A stretch of DNA of 64,000 nucleotides from Boswellia sacra (taxonomy: Eukaryota; Streptophyta; Magnoliopsida; Sapindales; Burseraceae), in the NCBI GenBank assembly GCA_013180625.2, contig SNVD02004849.1, positions 62,001-126,000 of the forward strand. The letters run 5' to 3'. Below the pieces are notes generated by a model. That model did no database searches, was not told the DNA's origin, and saw only the letters and a list, made by a program, of their open reading frames with translations. Position numbers and translations under genes: made by a program. Below, in pieces: positions 11,561 through 25,500 of the stretch. Positions within the stretch are counted from its first letter, which is position 1; every line of letters begins with the position of its first letter.

Positions 11561-12749
11561 GAACTTCCTTTTTCAAAATAATAGTCCCTTTTCGATTGTC
11601 TTCAATTGTGGCAGTTTTTATTTTCATGGTGATTATCATTCGCTTTAGACATCTTGTACACGGCACTACTTGAATTGCTTAAACACGTCATGTTGCTTTA
11701 GGTGATCATTAGGTCTCAGCAAGACTTAGCTGCTTGATCCAAGTAACTTGCATGTCATGCTGCCTACATCGAGACCAGCTCATCATGTTGCTTCTATTCC
11801 TCCAGGTGTTGAGCACTTTTCTTTTATGGTTACCCCCAGTATTTCATATTTCATTATGGTTCTACAATACTTGGTCGTTTCTAGACTGTATATCATTCGA
11901 GATTGTGCTTTCTGCAAGAAAATATTTGACATTTCGTGTATGCATGATATTTATCTTAATAATCTTTTCCAACTATATGCTTCTTGCTTGGATTAGACAA
12001 GTTGTCAAGAAAATGCTTGTTTGGAGCGAGGGATCAAATGCCTTTAGGCTCAAGTGGCTACTTCTTGATGGTGATGATGAGTGAAGACTGTTGTCATCAA
12101 CTATTCTTTTTCCCTTCTACTTCACACTTTTCAATGCCTTTTCTTGTATTTCAACATGTCTGAAGTTTCTTCCAAGACTCGCTAGCCTCCATTGATGCTT
12201 CTAAAGGATGATAACTGGAAGTAGCTCGAATCCAGCGGTCTCTACAATCTGAAATTCGTTTGACATGTAAAGCTCGACATCCCCTTTCTCAAGGATTGCA
12301 TGAACTTCTAGGATTTTCATGAATGTGTCTTTTGCTTCAATAGGTAAGAGTTTTACCCCTTGTATGAGGAATTCTCCGCCATATTCATTTCTTATTCATC
12401 CAATTCTAATGTCATCGATGTCTTGCCAACTCTTTTGACTTTCTAATTTCTACCATGAGCATTTACACTAAAAGTAGTAGAGTGACATTGTCTTTTATCG
12501 TGTCTTTGCTTGAGATGATGGAAAGGAGCCCATCCGATTGACTTCCCTTCTTTGATTCTTCCTTCTTATGTGGTTTCAATTGGTCACTCTAAATAGTTTT
12601 GGTGACCTTGATCATCATTCCTCAGATAGGCCTAAGTTCCATAGCTGTTCTCTTGATTCTAGCTTAGATAGTGATTGGACTGGATCGTGTCAAGATGGAT
12701 CTGAGTCAAAGATTCAGTGGCAGTTTTCTACTTCTTCAGTTATTTTTCT

Positions 12750-13050
12750 TTTTAACCCTAAATTTTGCCTAAGTCGCCCTATTCAAGTTTTTGACTTAGC
12801 GAGCTTGTCCCAACTTTTGCCTAAGCAGCCTTTTCAGCTTTTCGACTCAGCGGATTCAATCATTTTTCATTCCTTTCTTTTTTTATGCTCTAATTTTTTG
12901 CCTAAGCCGCCCTTTTCAGGTTTTCGACTTAACGAGCTTGCCCTAACTTTTGCCTAAGCTGCCATTTCAGGTTTTCAACTTAGCGGGCTTGTCTTAATTT
13001 TTACCTAAACTGCCTTTTGAGGTTTTTGACTTAGCAAGCTCCTTTTTCTT
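12750..13050. repeat. Five diverged units with TTTTGCCTAAGC...GACTTAGCGAGC
   Basis: Units starting near 12765, 12825, 12896, 12948 and 12999 share TTGCCTAAGCNGCC followed by TTTTCAGGTTTTCGACTTAG. Spacing varies from about 50 to 70 bases because of small indels. It belongs to the non-coding interior of the Gypsy element. Confidence 0.7.
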
Positions 13051-14719
13051 ATTTTTCTTTGTTTCTTTTTCTTAGATTTGGTTACAAGAGAGGTTGTGCA
13101 TTCTAGCACCATTTCTTACACTTTCTTCAAGATGATTAAGATAATTCTATTTGACATGATTTTCCAAATGGTTAGGGCAATTCTTTGCCCTCTTGCTTCA
13201 TTTCTTCCTCAAGATAATTGGATAATTTTTTCTCGTTTGCTTCATTTCACTCCTCAAGATGAATAGGTAATTCCTTACCCTTTGTATGAAGAGATTGGTA
13301 TTATCTTAAGGAATTTATTCATCTAGATTTAAAGGCATTATTCCTCCTTCTTTGTAAACATCCATGCTAGATGAAATGGCTAACTTCTTCCATATATCTT
13401 GCTTCTTCACTATTGGTGGCAAAGTTGCTATCTTTGATACCATTGATAGTAACTATTGATAGATTTTCTTCTTTTTGACATGTTTTCAACACACCCAATA
13501 TCTTTTAACATCAAGTTGAAATACTAAATGTGAGTTGGGTATTAATTTGATTCACATTCAAATTCTTCAAAGATTTCTCAAGTTCAACAGCTCAAAGGTA
13601 ATACATTGACATTGTGATTATTCACAATTTCGATTCTAATGTTAGAATTACTTCATTCGAGATTCTTCGCGTGTGTGTGTATAGCCAATCATACTTCACT
13701 TGTTAAGACTTAGATAGCTTTATGTAAATAGAAACTAGTGATCAATCTATAAAGATAGAAGAACTACCATAAACCCGTTTTCACATCATTCTCCACTGAT
13801 GTAGGCTCATCATAACATCAAGGATCATTAGGGCTTTATCAAGCTTGTAATGATAGGCTAGGGTCAAGCTATGATAAAGGAAACTATAAGGTTATCTTAC
13901 CCATAGTCATACAACCATTCTAGGTTTCAATTCAGAGCATCAACTTCTTCCTTTTGTACCCCCAAACTTTGAGTTTTCATCCACTATGTTTCCTTTGCTT
14001 TTGATTTTGAGTGCCTACACCGCAAAACTTTACAAGTAATGGGATTAACACTTTTTTTCTCTTTTCTTTTCTTTTGTCTTTTGTTCTTCTTCAAACTCAA
14101 AATTGCACAAAACTTCTTAAATTCCTTTCATGCTACTATAAGCATGGCTCTCAATGCTTTTTTTTTTCCCTAGAATGTTCATATACTATGAGTGAAGGGT
14201 ATTATATAGGAAAATTTTTTTCAGTGCTATGATAAGCTTTGTGGTATGATAAATTTGGTGGTTTGACAAAGAAGAGGCTCGATTAGGCTCAATAGGGTAC
14301 ATTAGGAACAATAAATCATGATTAGATGGGCTTAAAAGGCTCAATCCACCAAAGAAGGCCTAAATAACTTCCTTCATGTTGTGAAGGCTAAGATTTCGCC
14401 TCGAGCAGTGATTAAATGGGTTCTAGAGTCTTATAATATCTCAACATCAAGCTTTATTCATATAAAGTTTCTCGTAGTGGTATTAGGTTCCATATTCATG
14501 GCTATTGTGCTCAAATGATTGAAGAATCAAGAATGAAACTCATCTAGCAAAAAGTGTCAAGCATGCAAACGATACAATCTCATGTATTACCAAAAATCTA
14601 ATTCCAATAAGTATTATGATTTTATCAATGATCATCAAAAGAATACACAACTTTTGTATCATTCTTAAGACAACATTTCAAAACATCATTATTTTTTCTC
14701 TAAATTAGGAATTCTCCTA

Positions 14720-15633
14720 TTATTGATCAAGTCTTTTATCGAGCATGCGTTTATGTATCATCATTGTCTGACCTACTGATTGGTCATACTGCCATCGATT
14801 TCTGTTGTTGCTTCTCCTCTGCCTAGCCTTCAAATCTTCTATTTGAATGCTTGAATCACACAAATCTTTGAATGTCTTGAATGGAAAGCCTACAAGCCTA
14901 TTATTGATGAAGGTATTGGCTCCACTGATCACCATACAGACTTGGTCCTTCTCCATGGGCCTCGTGGTCATCTTGGCAGCTTTGGCCCTAGAACGGACTA
15001 AATACTTTGAAAAGGTTTCTTTGGGCTTTTGACGCATCGTCTCTAAATCTCTTAAAGTTACCCCTAGTTGGCTGTTGTAGTGATACTATTCTACAAATTG
15101 TTTTGATAGCTCTTCTCAATCTTCTCGAACTCTTTTGGGAAGATCGTGATACCACACTACTGCATCACCATTTATGGATAGCACAAAATGCTTCAAGATA
15201 TATTCCTTCGTCAAAGGAGTGGTGGCCATGATAGCTGCATACTGTCTCAAGTGTATCTTTGGATTGCCCTCTCCATAGAATTTAGGTAAGTCTGACAGAT
15301 GAAACTTTGGTAGTAAATTGTTCTCTCCAATGAGTAAGATGTCATCTAGGTTTTCAACCCCTTTTAGCCCTTCTTCTTTAAGAAGGATTGAACTTTCTTC
15401 ATGTCTTTGGCCAATTGCTTGACTGATTTGGGTTCCTCTTGGTTGACTGGGCTTTTCCCTCTTTCTCTATCTTGGCTAGCCTCACCATCACCATTACCCT
15501 CGGGTGGCAACTAATTCATGTGGTTGGGCCTATTTTGGAGTGTTTCAATGAGTTGGGCCATTTGTTGTTAGAGTGCAGTCATATCAACTCTCAATTGTGC
15601 CATTTCAGCATTGTTGATGTTGGGTGCAGCCAT
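14720..15633 (-). pseudogene. Gypsy gag remnant
   Basis: The minus-strand reading starts at ATG 15633 (MAAPNINNAEMAQLRV) and passes through LKHFVLSINGDAVVWYHDLP and MRQKPKETFSKYLVR. This is the layout of Retrotrans_gag-type capsid proteins, which package element RNA in cytoplasmic particles. At least four in-frame stops and one or more frameshifts interrupt it; the longest clean piece is 14720-15037. The first stop (a TAA within ALQQQM) is a C-to-T change from Gln. No zinc knuckle or protease follows before the sequence turns into tandem arrays. Confidence 0.7.
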
Positions 15634-16440
15634 TTTGTCGATTGGTTCTTCTTGCCTTGTCAATTGACCACCTCGTCTAACTCAAGCTATGATGGTTGCA
15701 AAACAAAGATGTTAATGTCATGCATGCATGCATACATGTATGCATGATATGATGCATGCCCATTCAATGGTATAGACACATTTTTAGCCTTCCAGCCTTA
15801 TTTCTCCCACACATGTGAGGTCAAGTCTTTTTTCCTAGGATTTTTGGCCTCATTCCCAAGACATCATCATGGAATGTGGGAATGCGAGATTCTCTGTCCT
15901 CATTCTAACATTCAAGTTGTGTTGGATTCTTCATGATTATCATAACATGGTTCTCTAGACATCATGATAACCTTAACTCATGGCAAATGTTCTTATTTTG
16001 TTCTTATGGGTGACTTGACATGTGGCATTCGTTCATGGTTCCATGAGGTTTGAGTTGATGTTATTTTGATCATAAGGAATTTACATGCATACATATGCAT
16101 TTCAACATGGGTTTTGGATATTCATCCTGTTAAAAATTTCTAAAGTCGTCTCTATGGGCTTAAGTCTTAAGGGTCTAATGGTTTGGGGCTCCTTCAAGCG
16201 AGAAATGCCCTATTAGGCTGGTTTCTTTTTATACCAATTCAATGGTACGTGCTCAAAGGTGATGATAGCAACATTAGTTGTCTAAAGGTCAAATGGAGCC
16301 AAAATGTCTCAGGCCAATGCCACACAGTTGATTTAGGCAGCTCATGCTCATTGTGTGCAAAAGTGTAGTGATGCAAGGACTTATTATACCGACATGAGCT
16401 ATTAAAATTTAGTATTCCCATCAGAATCAACTTCTCTTAT

Positions 16441-16458
16441 CCCCAGTGGAGTCGCGAC
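16441..16458 (-). other. Primer-binding-like site beside the 5' LTR of the Gypsy element
   Basis: On the minus strand the base after the right LTR begins GTCGCGACTCCACTGGGG. Sequences of the form GGCGACTCCACTGGGGA occur directly downstream of 5' LTRs in many plant Gypsy elements. I did not match it to a specific tRNA. It supports the minus orientation. Confidence 0.55.
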
Positions 16459-18107
16459 TGTGATTAGAGCTTTCATCCTGCCAGAGCGTTTGCAACTATG
16501 ACATTGTTTCTAAGCCTCTTTTGAGATGTAAGGGAACATAAACAATCCATGTGCACGTCTGAAGAATGGAGTCACCACCCAATTATTCAATTGGGAATGA
16601 ATGGGGGCAATCCGATACCTTGCTTCAGGACCTGAATTACCTATATCCCTTTAGAGACGGGTTCGGGAAGTTAGGTACGAGTCTTTCGACCAGCTCGGAT
16701 CGAAATCCAATCTCCACTAAAAAATACCAAATAATAACATCTCATGTCATTACTTAGTCCACTTAGTGTTGTCCGTTTTATGCACACATTTCATATTTTA
16801 TTTTCGTTAGTCATGTGAAGCGATTATTCAATCAAAGTAGTAATATATTCATACATAGAAATAGGGAGAATAATAGAATTACAATTCCTTTCAAATATGG
16901 GGAAAGAGGAAGATGATTGCATCCATTATTCTTCAATAATAATATAAAGTAATTCTACCTACAATCACTTCAAATATAACATTCACATAAATCAAGTATT
17001 CAAAAATAAAAGCATATTCATGCAAATTATACATTTAATAAGCAATCAATTCGAGATTCGATAAATAAGGATTTCCTCACCACCATATGTTAGTCTGTTC
17101 CATGTTTATCAAACCTCTACGTACATATTCATACATATATTATTTTTTAATGACGGTCCCACACCATTAATGTGAGTCCGCCATCACTTCATGTCATCCT
17201 TCTAATTAAAGTCTATTCATAATATATTCATACATTCATAAATCAATTAATCAAAATACAAAGCCATAATCTAGAATCATGGCATTCTAGCCTAGATTTG
17301 ATAATTCTATTATGGCATTCCAGCCTATTGCTCTTCTAGCATAATTTATATCAATTTATTAAGAATCATGGCAATTCTAGCATAATCATAGTAATCATGG
17401 CATATTCTAGCCTAATTCAAGCAATCAGCATCAATCATAGCATTCAAGGATAAAATGGTAATTCTTACCTATTCTATCACTACAAGAATTTTTTTTTCAT
17501 GTTTGGCGGTTTTAAATTTATTTATTTGACTGTTTTTTTAAAAAGTGCCTTTTATAACACATAATTAAAAGTCAAACCCACTTTTGTTTCATATTTGACA
17601 CATTTTGTCTTCACGTTAATTATATATTTGTCATATTTTTAAATTAATGACTAATATATAGAAATAAACCCTACCTATATATTCGTCTCTTTCTCACTCT
17701 TCCTTATTCACTTTCACTTTCCCTTCTACTCTAGCCATAGCTATGCCTCACTTTCCCTTTCACTTCCCCTCTTATACACAACAGCTCACCTTACTCTCTC
17801 TTTATAGCTCTTTGACTAAAACAGCAAGTGCAACACCATAACGATGACAACATTGTTTCCTCTTAAGCATGTTACAAAGTCAAACCTCGACTCCACACTT
17901 ACCTCAATCTCCCTTTTAGAAATCTCATTGATTTCTCTAGATCTAGTTAGTTTCCTTCCCTTTCTTTTTTTACTTCTTTTTTTGAAATTCTAATTCAATT
18001 TTTTTTACGTTGATATCATTCTGGTCATTCTATATGCTATTTTGAAATTGTTTGATTTGGTTTTATTCTTTAATATCAAAGCTTGTATTTTGTTTTGTGT
18101 CCTCATT

Positions 18108-18515
18108 CGAAATATGGGTATTGTGTTAGGAATGAGTTCTTTCTAGGCTTCAACAGCTAGTCATGGGCCATAACTAGATCAGCAAGTAAACGAAGAAGAA
18201 GGAAAGAGAAACGAAGGAAAGAGTAATCTTCAAATTTTGTTTCGGGAACATCCAATTGCTCAAGCTAGTGTTAGTGTCTTCTTCTTCAATTCATCTTTGT
18301 CTATTCTTCCATCAATTTTCTGATGATTTTGGCATTTAATCATATTGCTTTCAATTCTAGTTACAGTTAATCTTGATTCATAGATTTCAATGGAAAAAAA
18401 GAAGTAAAATGAGTTTCCAATGATTCATTGGTTGCTCTTTTTATCGTTTTAGCAGTCAAAACTGAAGAACTAGAGAAATTTTATGGCTCACACAGAGTCG
18501 CTGGACTGAGTATTC
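18108..18515 (+). pseudogene. Unidentified exon-like segments in Pack-CACTA-1
   Basis: Two stretches look like captured coding exons. From ATG 18115 the frame reads MGIVLGMSSF, stop, ASTASHGP, stop, LDQQVNEEEGKRNEGK; both stops (TAG, TAA) are single transitions from Gln codons. At about 18453-18515 an AG-preceded, GT-followed block reads VKTEELEKFYGSHRVAGLSI. I recognise neither protein. They lie upstream of the DSE1 exons on the same strand, so they may be another captured gene or the leader of the DSE1 locus. Confidence 0.3.
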
Positions 18516-19181
18516 AGGTAGGAGAATCTCAGCTTTTCAAAAGTTTGAAGTCTCAATAGTAGGGTGGATTGTAATTGTTTTCAACTTTCAGTTTTTCATT
18601 TTTGATATGGTGGTTTCAGGTGATTTACATTACAAGAACTTATTAAAATAGTACTGGAATTATAGGCTGTTTGCAATTCATCAATTTAAGTTTGAGATAA
18701 TTTTTACTGTATGGTAAACCAGAATTTTTTTTTTAATCGAAAGCAATAACAAAATTATTTGACTGTTATCCTAATGAAATATTAGTGTTGAATGATACAA
18801 TTTGTTTTTGATTTTTATTTGTTCATTTTACGTCCCTAATCTTAGTAATTCTTCACAATAACTAAAAATGTTTGTATTTTTAATGATTATTACAAAAAAA
18901 GCAAATAGAAACTTTAGAGCAAAAAGGGGATTTGGAGGGATCAAGAAAAGTAATTGAAACTTCCTTTCCTTAAAGCAATCAGGCTTGCTTGCTTAGGTTC
19001 AATAAATTTATTACTCACTCATGAAGTAGAAATATATTTTGATTTTTGGTAGACTACATTGTGTTCCAATTATCAAAGCAACATTGAAGCTCACATGTTA
19101 TGCAAGTGGGTCTGGCCTGGTTTCTTTGTAGCTTAAAGCTCTCCAAAGTGAATTGGTGTGTATTGTAAAATTTAAGTGAGA

Positions 19182-19763
<582 letters not shown>

Positions 19764-21742
19764 GTATTTCTCCTTCTAGAAATATGTGTTGTCTCATGGT
19801 TTGCTGTATTGTATAGACAAGTATTCTTGAATAGAAAATTATTTTTGCCCATTTTTTGACTTAAGTCTTCATGATAGAATTTATAGGCACTGGAATAGTT
19901 TAGCATGTTTTGTGCATAGATTGATGTTGTCTAGACTTGGTTGTAGCAGCATATGTCTATAGATCACCATGAGAACGGAAATAATGGTTTGTTAATGCAT
20001 ATCGCAAGAAACAGTATGGTTGGGGACTTCTCCATTCAACGAATAATTTTATTCTGAAATCTTATTAGAAACAGATTGATTACTTAGTATTACTATGAGG
20101 TTTTTCTTAGAATATAATACTTCATAGTGTTTAAAATTTTGTATAGAAATCCATATTTCTTTAATGTATGTAACAGTTGGATATCTTTTATGAGTTAATG
20201 TTTTTGATAAGACAGTTGTGTTTGATTATGCGAGAGACTAGATCAACATAATTTGTGCTTGAAAGAAACTTTGTAGTGTCCGTCCTTTAAAATATCATTG
20301 AATGAACTTCAGTGTCATGTTAGGAATATAGATTGGAAAAGGTTGTTATAATGCTTTTTCCATTCAGTTATTGGTTGCCGGCGTTGGGATTCATACAACC
20401 TGTTGTTTCCTTCTGCACTAGGGTTAAATAGACTGAGTTAGACCTAATTAATTGATACATTAAATTTAGTTCTGGGCTTTCTATACTCTTTCAACTTTCT
20501 TTTCTTACACAATTTCAGAAGAACCATATTGTTCTCTTAATTTGGCTCTATACCTTCTTATATATTTTTTTAATTTCTTAAAAGTCATATTTGGTGGCTA
20601 AAAGCCGTCAAGTAATTTTTTTTAATTTTTTAAGTAATCATATTTGGCAGCCAAAAACTGCCAAGTATAAGAAGGTACATATTTGACGGGTTGATTAATC
20701 ACCAAATAGACTATATTTGGCGGTGCCATTGGTGTCGCTTTTTTGACAGCCAAATATATAGTTATTTGGTGGTCAACTGCCAAATATTGAAATTTTTCTT
20801 GTAGTGTATGTTATTTTCTAGCATACATCAAAGCAAATATAAGTTCTCTTAGCATGATTCTAATCATGTGCTCCTAAGCGTCATTCTAAGCATTCACAAA
20901 GAAATCAAATTCCTAAGTATGATTCTAATAAAGAAAGGAAGGATGACTTACCTTGACCAGCATTTTCACCTTGCAAAACAAATAAAGGATTAGATAATTC
21001 TATAAAATCCTAAACATGCTTCTAAGCATCAAAATAAATCCTAAACATGTTTATTCTAAGCATAAATACACCTAAACATGTTTAATTCTAAGCAAGAAAA
21101 ATAAAGAAGAAAATGTGAAGGAGAAGAGAAAATTTCTCTCAGGATATACCATTTCTAGGTTTAGAGTAATATAAAATGCTTGAAAAAGTATTACACTAGA
21201 AAGGACTCCTTGAATTTCTCATAAGTATGTCTTAGAGGGAGAGAGAGAGGATTTCTGGATGTCCTTCAAATTAAGCCCAATATGTGTTTACATAGGCTTT
21301 TCTTGGAGTGAAAAAGTGATAAAAAACCAATGTGGGATTCAGATAAATAGTACCGTGTGAACAGTATCATGTGAACAGTGTCATCAACTGTCTGACAGTT
21401 TGGCCGTCGGCCCTTCTTATTTTATAATTTTGTAATACAGTCTCTTCTGACCTTTGTTAATTCAATTGCTTATGACTTTTTGAGTTCAACTTCGATTCAT
21501 GATTCGTATATTTCTATGGGAACTAGATATCCGTAGCTTTATAACAATATATGATTCATCATCAGATTCCTCATAGATTAATTTCTGTGATTTTTTGAAA
21601 TTATATGTCAGTTTTTGAGACCTTTCACCAACTCCTTCTCACCTTTCCTTTCATGGCTTCCAAGGGCATCTTGGTCATTTTTTTGCTCGACATTCATCTT
21701 CTTTGCTTCATCGAGCCTCAAAAATTCAGTGTCTATATAAAA

Positions 21743-22434
21743 GATGAAATAATTTTATCTATTCTAGTTCATAACTGCCTTTCTTAATGAATTTGACAAA
21801 TTTAGTTAGTTTTTTTTCCCCAAACTCATGCTTACAAAGTACTTTTAGAAAACTTGAATTTAAGAACAAATAATGGATGTATGTTCAACATTTGTTTGCG
21901 CATATTCAAAGCAAATCAAAATTTCTTTTGACTATGTTAGTACATGAATTTTTTTAATTGATATTTAGTAATGAATTAGGTGATATAAGGCATAAGCAAA
22001 GCTAATTGTTTTTTTTTCTTTTTTTTTTTTGGAGGGATTAACAAGACGTGGTCACTAGAAAGTTTGAAAAGGTTGTTTCAAGGTCTTTAATTTTTGTTCC
22101 TATTACTCTTGATCAACGCATTGATTTTCTAGTTTGCCTTTGTTACGAATCAAAAGAAAAGGTGTGCGACGCTTTCAACTGAATAAGGTGTAATTTTGAA
22201 AATTCTTAAAACGCCTTTCCTAATGATGATTGATTTTTGAAGCCTTGAAAACATGAAATTGCGACAATGAGATTCTTTCTCTTGGATACTTGTGATTTTT
22301 TTGTTATGTGCTTTTTTACCTTCTTCTTTTTGGCCCAACGAGCTATAATGGGCTAAAATGACCAAAAGTAAAAAGGGCCCAACAATTCATAAAGATGATT
22401 GGGCTAGAGTCAAGTGGCCTTGTTCATCATCCTT
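21743..22434. other. Spacer between the Gypsy element and the outer MULE
   Basis: A/T-rich, with a T-rich run at 22009-22031. No open frame has recognisable motifs and no repeat relationship to the rest of the window is evident. I see nothing to annotate. Confidence 0.4.
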
Positions 22435-22502
22435 CTATTGTTTGAGTAATTCTATTCAACCCTCTTTTTCAATCTGATTGGCCTTTACCTCAAAATTAAA
22501 TA

Positions 22503-25500
22503 GGAAAAATTATAAAACTAACGAAAATTTAGAGACTCCTTCAAAAATGATCCACTATTACAAAATTTGAATACTATTGCTTTTTTGGTTACGAAATTAC
22601 CCAAATACCTATTTCCTTTAAACACAGTAATTATTCTTGGCTTTTTTTCTTCTCTCTTTCGTTTGTTCTCCCACCTTGTGCAAAAACTCTTGTTTAAGTC
22701 TCTATCTTACTCAAATTATTTTAAAATCTCACTGTATCATATTTATCAACAATCTTGAAGATCTGAGCCACAAAAGGTAAGAAATCTCTTCTAACTTATT
22801 TTTTTCTTGATTTAGTTCACACATTTTGTGTTGTTGAACCATTTTTTCTATTAAAAAATCATATTAGCTTAGAAAAGAGTGAACCTAGCTTTGATGAAGT
22901 GTTCTTAGTACTACAGGTGGCAAAAAAACCAAAATTTGTAGTGAAGAACTGGATAGTTGTCTTAGGAAGAAGACGACTTGATAATATCCTCGCGATTGTC
23001 GAGTGTCGAGCTACATGTCCGACATAAGATACACATTGTTAGATTATGACCGATAAGGTTGATGCTTGACAGATTTTGTCTAACATTGAGCTCCTGCATC
23101 TGAAGAAAACTGATAACGGCTATCTACTGTCAAGTGTCGAGTATCATTGTGTCGAATTGCTCAACATTTATTATCGAGCCTTGTCGAGTATATGGGTAGA
23201 TTTGTTGTTTCTTTGACTTGTACACATTTTTTTTCCATGAATTCTATATTGGGGGATTTTTTTTGACATGTCTATTACATGCAGGATGGAAACTTCGCAC
23301 ATTTTGTTCGTGTACAATGGTTCTTGGAAGATGCAATAGAGTGGTGCTTATGTATACATAGGCGGGAGTTCTAAGCCCTTGATAATTCTTCAGTGTACTA
23401 CTTACAATGAGTTGGGGATGTTTAACCACAGAATTGGTTGGGATCAAGTAAGAAAAAAATAAGATTAGCCATTCAATTCTCTTCCAAGTGTCTCCTGCCA
23501 TTGCCGACCCCTATTGAGACTGACAAAGAGGTTTTCCTTTTAATACAACATAGGTTGGAGGACCAGCAATCATAAACACCACTAATCGTCACAGTTGCAG
23601 ATAGGGGCATGCAAAGAACAAGTAGTTCACGATCTAATCCGTTACAGAAGAGGCGAAGTTCCTCTCATCAGTCTCTCTTTCGCTCAGCAAGTGGAAGCAA
23701 CCAATTAAGTGAGTGCACTCTTATTTGTGCACTACCATAAGTTAATCAAGGGTTCAGAATTGACTTTGAGCAATCTACTAGGCATGCAGTGAATCAATCC
23801 GTTGGTCTTTTAGGAGACGGTGGATTGAACCAATCATTGCCATTGAGGTTAGTTCAACACCTTGATAGCTGTAGAGAATTTGAGAGCTTAGCCAACCATA
23901 GTGATGGTGATGGTGATGATGTGGATTGTGACGTTGACAATAACGATGAAGATGATGATCAGAAAGATAATGATGACAGTGTTGATCGTGCTTTTGAATC
24001 TTGCCATAACTTAAATGACGTTTTTAATGATGATTTAAATGGCAATGGTGATGATGGAAATGATAATGTCGATGGTCGCATAAAGGTTGTGGAAGATTTG
24101 AACCAAGAAGTGCCATTGATTTTTCCTACTCCTATTCAGTCTACCCCTCCTCTTACATTTGATAGACAAGAGGTTGAAATGAGAGAGGTTGAGCTGAGAT
24201 TAGATTTTGTGGCAAATGATGCCAATTTAGATCTTGAAAGTGATGATCATCGGGCAAACACATTGAAGAGGATGCCTTCTATTGTGCATTTGACATCAAT
24301 AGTCGATAAGCTACGTCTTTTATAGTTGATAGAATTCAGGTTATGGTTGGTCAGATTTTTAATAGCAAAACTAGCTTCGTGAGAAGTTATCAAATTTGGC
24401 TTTATAATGGAACTTTCTGTTTAAGGTGAAAAAGCCTAACACAACCAGGTTTGAGGCCGTATATCGTGCAGAAAATTGCAAGTGGCGGATTCGGGCAACC
24501 AAGATAGCAGATTCCAATTTCTTTTAGGTGAGAAAGTTTAACAATCAGCACACATGTTTTCTACTGAACTGCACCCAAATCACAAACAAACTAATTCTAC
24601 TATTATTGAGAGACACATAAAGAGCAAATTCATTCAAGCATCTAGGATATATCGACGTAGAGACATTATGTTTGACGCTTAAGAGGCATTGGGTGTTAGC
24701 ATCACATGCCACAAGGCATAGAGAGCAAAAGAGGCAGCTTTGGAAGAACTTCATGGATCTCATGAGAAATCATTCACACTTCTCCCTTTGTATATTTACA
24801 TGGTTAAGAAGGTAAATCCTAGAGCAATAATGGCTCTAGAAACTGATGGTAATGATCACTTCTAGTACCTTTTAATGAGTTTGGGGGCTTCTATTGCAGG
24901 CTTTGTAATATCTATTAGGCCAGTTGTCATAGTGGGTGGCTCTCACCTAAAAGGAAATGTAGAGGTACAATATTTTTGGCATCATGCATGGACGGAAATG
25001 AACAAATATACCCATTGGTATTTAGAGTTGGTCATTTTGAAAACGATGATTCCTGAAATTGGTTCATGACACAGTTGCGTGGTCGAATAGTTGGAAATGT
25101 ACAAGACTTATTGTTCATTTTGACCACCATGCTAGTTTTGAAGAGTTGTGTCCACCATTTTCCCAAATGCACTGCATGTCCTATGCATTAGACATATTCA
25201 CTCAAGTTGTGAGGACATATCGCCGCAGTGATTTCAACTATCATATGCATACAATCGAATCATATATATCTCAAGCTGCAGCATATCTTTAAGAGGTTGG
25301 TGTTGAGAAATGGACACGTTCACAATTCCCTAAGAGATAGTATAACATAATGACAATCAATATTGCTGAGTCTATGAACAGCTATTTGAGAAACACACAG
25401 TTCCTTCCGATTATGCTATTGGTGGATTATTGTTGGGCAAATCTTCAAAAATGGTTCTATGAATGAAGGGAAATGTTTGCTACCTCACAATTATATCTAA

